Shown here: in pieces, positions 58,899 to 64,000 of the stretch | How the letters are laid out: each line of letters starts with the position of its first letter | How positions within the stretch are numbered: the stretch's first letter is position 1 | Source of the DNA: Polaromonas sp. OV174 | GTDB taxonomy: Bacteria > Pseudomonadota > Gammaproteobacteria > Burkholderiales > Burkholderiaceae_C | Direction: 5' to 3' | Assembly (NCBI RefSeq): GCF_900112285.1 | Contig: NZ_FOKZ01000001.1 | Coordinates: 248,001-312,000 of the forward strand | DNA: 64,000 bases | The notes under the pieces: generated by a model | Seen by the model: the letters and a program-made list of their open reading frames with translations, nothing else | What the model was told of the DNA's origin: nothing | Databases searched by the model: none | Made by a program: the position numbers and the translations under genes

Positions 58899-59381
58899 AT
58901 GACAAATCTCACTGACACCCCTGACTTCCAGCTCAAGCGCACGGCCTCGGGCCGCCTGCAACTGGTGGATGCCAACGGCCAGACGCATGACGGCGTCATG
59001 CCGGTGCGCGCCTTTCCCATCGCCGCGCCCGATGAAGGCATTTCACTGGTCAGCACCGAAGGCCATGAGCTGGCCTGGATTGCGCAGTTGCAGGCCTTGC
59101 CGGGCGACATGCGCACCTTGCTGGAAGATGAGCTGGCACTGCGTGACTTCGTTCCCGAGATCAGGCAGCTCAAAAGCGTTTCCAGCTTTGGCACGCCCAG
59201 CATCTGGACGGTGGCCACAGACCGGGGTGACACCTCGTTTGTGCTCAAGGGCGAGGAAGACATACGCCGCCTCGCAGGCCGCGCGCTCCTGATTGCGGGC
59301 AGCGAAGGCGTGCAATACAGCGTGCCCGACATTGGCGCGCTGGACCGGGCGTCGCGCAAGTTGCTGGAGCGCTTTCTGTAG
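58899..59381 (+). CDS. DUF1854 protein associated with cyanophycin genes
   Basis: A 160-residue soluble protein matching DUF1854: FQLKRTASGRLQLVDANGQT, GVMPVRAFPIAAPDEGISLV, GHELAWIAQL, FVPEIRQLKSVSSFGTPSIW and YSVPDIGALDRASRKLLERF. It begins 12 bases after the ABC exporter stop and is surely co-transcribed with it. The exporter's own N-terminal PH-like region has a similar size and strand pattern, so the two may pair. Function is unknown. Confidence 0.88.
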   Translation: MTNLTDTPDFQLKRTASGRLQLVDANGQTHDGVMPVRAFPIAAPDEGISLVSTEGHELAWIAQLQALPGDMRTLLEDELALRDFVPEIRQLKSVSSFGTPSIWTVATDRGDTSFVLKGEEDIRRLAGRALLIAGSEGVQYSVPDIGALDRASRKLLERFL

Positions 59382-59461
59382 GCGCAGTTTTTCAAAACCC
59401 TCTGGTGCAGGGTGCTGGACTTGCGCGGCAGCGTCAAGTCTGAGAAATATTGATGAAATAG

Positions 59462-59494
59462 GCTGCTAGCGCTTATGGGATAAGCGCTAGCAGC
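59462..59494. terminator. Perfect 15-bp hairpin between convergent genes; member of the AATAGCTG repeat family
   Basis: GCTGCTAGCGCTTAT (59462-59476) and ATAAGCGCTAGCAGC (59480-59494) are exact reverse complements around GGG. The following TATTGTTTTTG gives a T tract for the plus strand, and an A-rich flank serves the minus strand. It lies between the convergent DUF1854 and hydrolase genes and probably terminates both. Confidence 0.7.
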
Positions 59495-59542
59495 TATTGT
59501 TTTTGAAGCAGCTGGTGCGATCAACAGCTGCGCCCCAGCAGC

Positions 59543-60493
59543 TTAGATCGGCACGGTCAGGTACACGCCTTCGCGTCCGACAACCGGTTCACGGGTAGGC
59601 ATGAAGATCGTGCAGTTATCGCAAGGCGAGCGGATTTCGCGCTCCATATCGACCGCGATCAGTTCGCCCTTGCTAAAGGTCTCGAAGCCGATCACGGGCC
59701 GCGTGAAGGCGAAGCCCTCGGACTTCACCATGTGGACCTCCAACAACCGGAAGCGGCGCGCGGCCTCGGGTGCTGCAGCGTCTGGCGCCGGGTCCATCAG
59801 CCCCAGGTGCGCCAGAAAACGTAGCGACACGTCGGTGGCCAGGTCGGCGGCCGACTGGCTGAAATGCTGGCCGCACTCCACCACCACCGCGCCACCCTGG
59901 TCACCCGCCTCGCCGTGGCGGCCATAGCCGTTCAGGCCGGTGCCGGGCGCGCAGCCCACCGGCATGACGAGATGCACCAGGGGGTTGCCGACCGCCAGTG
60001 CCAAGCGGCCATTGCGCTCGAACTCGGGATAGACCCAGAAGGGCTGCACGGGGGCGCGCGTGGAATGAATATCCAGCAGGTAGTCGGCCGCGTCCAGCAC
60101 GGGCCGCAGCTCGCGCGCACGGCGCAGCTCGGGGCTTTGCTCCGTGCCTTCGAGCATCTCCTTGGACCAGATGCGGTTGAGGTTGTGCACGAGCTGGCGG
60201 TTGTCGTAAGGCCGGTTGATGTCGAAGGCGTTGTAGGCCTCCACATGCGCGAAGCTCACGGTGAGCGTGCCTATCTTCGGTCGCACACCCATATCCAGCA
60301 GGTGTGTGGCTGCCACCATGCCGCAAATCTCATTGCCATGTGTCAGTGCGTTGATCAGCACATGCGGCCCGGGGCGGCCCGACTCGAAGCGATGCACATA
60401 GTCGATGCCGGTGTTGCCCTGCCGGTAGGCCGAGATGTCGCGGGGAAGCACCTCGAGCGGCGCGGTGTCGGGGGCGAAAGTTGCTTGTGTCAT
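59543..60493 (-). CDS. Aspartoacylase/succinylglutamate desuccinylase-like zinc hydrolase
   Basis: A 316-residue M14-fold hydrolase. The zinc ligands are H52 and E55 in ALTHGNEICG and the later His in YLLDIHSTRAP. The substrate arginine region appears as DINRPYDNRQ-VHNLNRIW and the general base lies in AVVVECGQHFS. Such enzymes remove acyl groups from amino acids (N-acetyl-Asp, N-succinyl-Glu). The gene follows a Bug-type binding protein in one operon, hinting at use of an imported acylated amino acid. GTG 60505 is an alternative start. Confidence 0.87.
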   Translation of the reverse strand: MTQATFAPDTAPLEVLPRDISAYRQGNTGIDYVHRFESGRPGPHVLINALTHGNEICGMVAATHLLDMGVRPKIGTLTVSFAHVEAYNAFDINRPYDNRQLVHNLNRIWSKEMLEGTEQSPELRRARELRPVLDAADYLLDIHSTRAPVQPFWVYPEFERNGRLALAVGNPLVHLVMPVGCAPGTGLNGYGRHGEAGDQGGAVVVECGQHFSQSAADLATDVSLRFLAHLGLMDPAPDAAAPEAARRFRLLEVHMVKSEGFAFTRPVIGFETFSKGELIAVDMEREIRSPCDNCTIFMPTREPVVGREGVYLTVPI

Positions 60494-60509
60494 GCGCTCA
60501 CTCACTTGC

Positions 60510-61505
60510 TTATTCGCCGCGTATGCCGGCGCGCTTGACCATCTCGCCGTAGACCGCCAGGCGCTCCGACATCATCGCAGTGAACTGCGCGGGTGACTGC
60601 GCCTCGGGCGCGAGCGAGCCGCGCGACAGCAAGGCCTCGACCATGGACGGCTGGTCCGCCACCGAACGCACGGCTTTGTGCAGCGTGGCAATCACCTCGG
60701 GTGGTGTTTTCGCGGGCGCGGCCAGGCCGATCCACGAGGTGGTGTTGAGTGCCGGATAACCCAGTTCCGCGAAGGTCGGCACATCGGGCAGCGCCGCGAC
60801 ACGGGCCGGCGCGGCCACCGCCAGCGCGCGCAGCTTGCCGGACTGGACATGTGGCAGGAAAGGCGCGAGATTGTCCAGGCCGAACTGCACCTCGTTTGCG
60901 ATCAGGGCGGTCACCAGCGGACCACCTCCGCGGTAGGGCACATGGATGGCATTGAGTTGAAGCTGCGTCTTCATCAACTCCACGTTGAGCTGTCCCATAC
61001 TGCCCGGTCCCGCGCTGCAGAAATTGAGCACGCCGGGACGCGCCTTCACCAGCGCGACGAATTCCTTGAAGGTTTTCGCGGGCACGGCTGGGTTCACCAG
61101 CAACACATTGATGGAACGGGAGAGCTGGCTGATCGAGAGGAAATCTTTGATCGGGTCGTAGCCTGGGTTGTCTTGCGTCAGCGGGTTGGCGAGATGCGAA
61201 CTCTGTGACGACACGACAAGCGTGTAGCCGTCGGGCTTGGCGCGCGCGACCTGCGCGCTGGCGATGGAGCCACCGGCCCCGCTGCGGTTGTCTATGACCA
61301 CCGCCGTGCCCAGCGCCTTGGCCAGCGGTTCGGCATAGAGCCGCGCGATCAGGTCGACCGAGCCACCGGCCGGGAAGGGCACCACCAGCGTGACCGGACG
61401 GGAAGGATAAGCCTGGGCGTGCGCGGCCAGGGGCAACAGCGCCGTCAATCCGGCACCCAGGATGGCGCGTCGACTGGGAGTTGAAACGGAGGTGATGGGG
61501 CTCAT
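60510..61505 (-). CDS. Bug-family (tripartite tricarboxylate transporter) binding protein
   Basis: A 331-residue periplasmic receptor with signal sequence (PSRRAILGAGLTALLPLAAH, possibly Tat because of SRRAIL). The Bug pattern follows: YPSRPVTLVVPFPAGGSVDL, IARLYAEPLAKALG, VIDNRSGAGGSIASAQVARA, KPDGYTLVV and GPLVTALIANEVQFG. AAGGA upstream supports ATG 61505 rather than 61523. The TctA/TctB membrane parts are not encoded nearby, which is common for these orphan receptors in betaproteobacteria. The gene is divergent from an RpiR regulator. Confidence 0.9.
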   Translation of the reverse strand: MSPITSVSTPSRRAILGAGLTALLPLAAHAQAYPSRPVTLVVPFPAGGSVDLIARLYAEPLAKALGTAVVIDNRSGAGGSIASAQVARAKPDGYTLVVSSQSSHLANPLTQDNPGYDPIKDFLSISQLSRSINVLLVNPAVPAKTFKEFVALVKARPGVLNFCSAGPGSMGQLNVELMKTQLQLNAIHVPYRGGGPLVTALIANEVQFGLDNLAPFLPHVQSGKLRALAVAAPARVAALPDVPTFAELGYPALNTTSWIGLAAPAKTPPEVIATLHKAVRSVADQPSMVEALLSRGSLAPEAQSPAQFTAMMSERLAVYGEMVKRAGIRGE

Positions 61506-61645
61506 GAAAATGTCCTTGTGCATGAAGAGAGCTAGCGAAGCCGGATCGGCATAATGCAGAGATTATTGCAATAAACCATTTTCCGTGAAATTTTCCTGGC
61601 AAAAATGAGTTAGACCAGACGCCAACTGAAAAACGCCCTGTGACC

Positions 61646-62533
61646 ATGACTCTGAACCAACGCATCTCAAGTTACGGTAAGAAACTCACCAAGAGTGAGC
61701 AGCGCCTGATCGATGAGCTGCAGGCACACTATCCGCGGGGCCTGCTCGCCTCGGCCACAAGTCTTGCCCAAAAGGTGGGTACCAGCGCGTCCACCGTGGT
61801 GCGGCTGCTCGCCAAGCTGGGCTACGAAAGTTATGCCCAGGCGCAGATGGAAGCCCGCCTGGAGGTGACCGCTCTGCTGGCCTCACCCGCCACGCGTGCG
61901 GACGCCGTGATCAACGACGACACCTCTATCCGCTCATGCCTGGCCAACGCGCTGCTGCATGATCAGCACAACCTCACCGCGACCTTCGCGTCGCTCGATG
62001 TGGCTGCCTTCGAAGCCGCAGTGCGGCTTCTCACGCTGCGCAAGGTGCGCGTGCATGTGCTAGGGCATCGGACCGGCGCCTCGATGGCCAGCCACTTGGC
62101 GCTTCACCTGAACATGTGCCTGCCCGATGTGCGGCTCATGACGTCGTCAAGCGCGCTGCCGCTCGAAGACCAGTTGCTCTGGATCGACGAACACGATGTC
62201 CTGCTCACACCCACCTTCAGGCGTCACTCGCTGGCCATCGCGCGCGCGGCAAAGTATTTCCGTGAAAAGGGTGCGAAGGTCATAGTGATCACCGACGGAC
62301 CGACGGCGCCCGCAGCAGCATCGGCCAATCACCTGCTACTGGTTCGCACCTCCAGCGCATCGCCTTTCGACTCGTACACGGCCGCGCTGTCGGTCTGCAA
62401 TGCACTGATCACGGCCGTCGCCCAGCGCTGCAAGAAAGAAATGGGCGCGGCGCTCGAGCGCGGCGACGCTCTCTGGGAACGGCACTGGAACGACGCGGCC
62501 AATCCGGCGCGCAAGTCCCCCTCGGTCCGCTGA
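61646..62533 (+). CDS. MurR/RpiR-family regulator
   Basis: A 295-residue regulator with an N-terminal helix-turn-helix (LTKSEQRLIDELQAHYPRGL, TSLAQKVGTSASTVVRLLAK, LGYESYAQAQMEARLEV). The SIS domain follows (VRVHVLGHRTGASMASHLAL and, further on, FREKGAKVIVITDGP). RpiR proteins respond to sugar phosphates or related metabolites. It is divergent from the Bug/hydrolase operon with about 140 bases between, so that operon is the probable target. GTG 61640 is an alternative start. Confidence 0.88.
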   Translation: MTLNQRISSYGKKLTKSEQRLIDELQAHYPRGLLASATSLAQKVGTSASTVVRLLAKLGYESYAQAQMEARLEVTALLASPATRADAVINDDTSIRSCLANALLHDQHNLTATFASLDVAAFEAAVRLLTLRKVRVHVLGHRTGASMASHLALHLNMCLPDVRLMTSSSALPLEDQLLWIDEHDVLLTPTFRRHSLAIARAAKYFREKGAKVIVITDGPTAPAAASANHLLLVRTSSASPFDSYTAALSVCNALITAVAQRCKKEMGAALERGDALWERHWNDAANPARKSPSVR

Positions 62534-62683
62534 CTTGCGGCACCTTGACAGGCGAGGAGGGACGGCAAGGGCTAGGTAGCCTTAGTTGGCCGTCGTTATT
62601 TCACCAGTGATGCCCATGCTTCAGGGGCGCAGCAAGCGCTCAATGCAAGCGCCAAGCTGCGGCCTTGAAGGCGTGACGCTATC

Positions 62684-64000
62684 TCAGCGCGCAGCGCTGG
62701 CGTTGGCAACCGCCAGCGCGGTCATGTTCATGACCCGGCGCACAGTGGCGGAAGGGGTCAGGATGTGAACCGTGGCGGCCGCGCCCAGCAGGATGGGGCC
62801 GACCGTGATGCCTTCGCCACCGGTGATCTTGAGCACGTTGAACAGAATGTTCGCGGCGTCCAGATTCGGGCAGATTAGGATGTTGGCCGCGCCTGTGAGC
62901 GTGGTGTCCATCAGCGAGAGCCGGCGAATGTCCTCGGACAGCGCGGCGTCGCCGTGCATCTCGCCATCGCATTCAACATCGGGCGCCATTTTTGAAAACA
63001 GCTCCCTGGCCTGTCGCATCTTGCGTGCCGATGGCCGCTTGGACGAGCCGTAGTTGGAGTGCGACAAAAAGGCCACCTTGGGCGGCAGGCCGAAGCGACG
63101 CACTTCCTCGGCAGCCATCAGCGCGATGCTGGCCAGCTGCTCGGCGCTTGGCTCGTCGTTGACAAAGGTGTCGGCGATGAAGAGGGTGTGCTTTTCCAGC
63201 ATCAGCGCATTGAGCGTGGCAAAAACTGGTGTGTCCTTCTTGCGCCCAATGACGTCGTCGACATGGGCCAGGTGCACGTCAAAGCGGCCATGCAGACCGC
63301 ACAGCATGGCGTCGGCATCGCCGAGCTTGACCATCAGCGCGGCAATCGTGGTGGTGGAACGGCGCACGGCGGCCTTGGCTGCTTCGGGGCTGACGCCGTC
63401 GCGGCCCAGCAGGTGGTGGTAGGTTTCCCAGTACTGGCGAAAACGCGGATCGTCCTCGGGGTTGACGCATTCCACATCCTTGCCCAGTTGCATGCGCAGG
63501 CCGGCCTTGGTAATGCGGGCGGCGATCACGGCGGGCCGGCCTATCAGTATCGGCGTGGCGATGCCGTCATCAATCACCATCTGTGCGGCCCGCAGCACGC
63601 GCTCGTCCTCACCTTCGGCGTAGGCCACGCGCTTGGCGCTGGCGGCGCGTGCAGCGCCGAAGACCGGGCGCATCAGCATGCCGGTGGAGTAGACAAAGCG
63701 GGACAGGCTCTGGCGATAGGCTTCCATGTCCTGGATCGGGCGGGTTGCCACGCCCGAGGCTTCGGCGGCCTTGGCCACGGCGGGTGCAATGCGCAGAATC
63801 AGGCGTGAATCGAAGGGCGTGGGAATCAGGTAGTCGGGGCCAAAGGACAGTTCCTGTCCGGCATAGGCCTTGGCCACTTCTTCGCTGATGTCGGCCTTGG
63901 CCAGGTCGGCGATTTCGCGCACGCAGGCCAGCTTCATTTCCTCGGTGATCTTGCTTGCGCCGCAATCCAGCGCACCGCGGAAAATGTAGGGGAAACACAG
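62684..64000 (-). CDS. maeB: NADP-dependent malic enzyme MaeB, C-terminal part (5' end outside the window)
   Basis: About 438 residues are visible. They begin inside the malic-enzyme domain (LCFPYIFRGALDCGASKITE, then AGQELSFGPDYLIPTPFDSR) and run through the whole phosphotransacetylase-like domain (VAYAEGEDERVLRAAQMVID, ADAMLCGLHG, TLFIADTFVNDEPSAEQLA, VAFLSHSNYGSSKRPSARKM, ILICPNLDAANILFNVLKIT). MaeB converts malate to pyruvate and CO2 with NADP+; the C-terminal domain binds acetyl-CoA as regulator and is not an active transacetylase. The first in-frame ATG inside the window (63937) is internal. The 150 bases between this gene and the RpiR gene hold nothing I recognise. Confidence 0.92.
   Translation of the reverse strand: MCFPYIFRGALDCGASKITEEMKLACVREIADLAKADISEEVAKAYAGQELSFGPDYLIPTPFDSRLILRIAPAVAKAAEASGVATRPIQDMEAYRQSLSRFVYSTGMLMRPVFGAARAASAKRVAYAEGEDERVLRAAQMVIDDGIATPILIGRPAVIAARITKAGLRMQLGKDVECVNPEDDPRFRQYWETYHHLLGRDGVSPEAAKAAVRRSTTTIAALMVKLGDADAMLCGLHGRFDVHLAHVDDVIGRKKDTPVFATLNALMLEKHTLFIADTFVNDEPSAEQLASIALMAAEEVRRFGLPPKVAFLSHSNYGSSKRPSARKMRQARELFSKMAPDVECDGEMHGDAALSEDIRRLSLMDTTLTGAANILICPNLDAANILFNVLKITGGEGITVGPILLGAAATVHILTPSATVRRVMNMTALAVANASAAR

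Overview
The window is a 64 kb piece of a GC-rich betaproteobacterial chromosome, most like the Comamonadaceae (Polaromonas/Rhodoferax/Variovorax type). That reading rests on the greB-rsh-rpoZ-gmk-yicC...rph-rdgB-hemW gene order, the paired cyanophycin synthetases with their ABC partner, the Cys-type formate dehydrogenase cluster, and two short intergenic repeat families (a 'CTCGCTGCCCCCCGAGGGGG' REP-like element and an 'AATAGCTGCTAGCGC' palindromic family) that recur in genomes of this group. The family placement is inference.

Layout. 1-2.7 kb: a sulfonate/nitrate-type ABC importer on the minus strand, with the ATPase cut by the window edge. 3.1-14 kb: a plus-strand respiratory formate dehydrogenase locus: DUF3305, DUF3306, a multi-cluster ferredoxin, a TorD chaperone, a small Tat peptide, fdhA, fdhB, a small lipoprotein, fdhC, a small exported protein, a terminator, then fdhD. 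14-20.6 kb: an FtsX-like permease, a Gly/His-rich lipoprotein, a group II truncated haemoglobin, an ALDH7-type aldehyde dehydrogenase and a divergent LysR regulator. 20.9-28.7 kb: an IclR regulator divergent from a tightly coupled operon joining a polyamine-type ABC importer to a three-part flavin/iron-sulfur oxidase of the HcnABC/LhpBEF type. 28.8-31.3 kb: an M20 peptidase followed by decayed DNA (globin fragment, twice-deleted methyltransferase) and a DUF1059 gene. 31.4-42.2 kb: a LuxR regulator, then conserved housekeeping genes (greB, bifunctional (p)ppGpp synthetase/hydrolase, rpoZ, gmk, yicC, a Ser/Thr kinase-PP2C pair, rph, rdgB, hemW).

42.2-48.9 kb is the clear accessory region. It holds an intact hipBA-type toxin-antitoxin pair, two small genes of unknown family, and wreckage of at least four other genes (HAD/I78 chimera, HigA/ImmA-type peptidase fragment, frameshifted hsdR 3' end). 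Two copies of a roughly 165 bp sequence sit about 3.7 kb apart in it, and a tRNA-Ser(UGA) gene whose 3' end faces the region closes it. No integrase or transposase gene is visible.

49-64 kb returns to chromosomal genes: a second-copy-type infA, an EF-hand protein, cphA and a paralogue with a degenerate Mur-ligase P-loop, a PH-like/zinc-ribbon/ABC exporter fusion with its DUF1854 partner, an aspartoacylase-like hydrolase with a Bug-type binding protein and divergent RpiR regulator, and the C-terminal part of maeB.

No CRISPR array, rRNA, complete insertion sequence or origin was seen. No clearly new multi-gene system was found. The best leads are the duplicated 165 bp element, the two unknown genes beside it, and repeat-derived segments inside coding genes.
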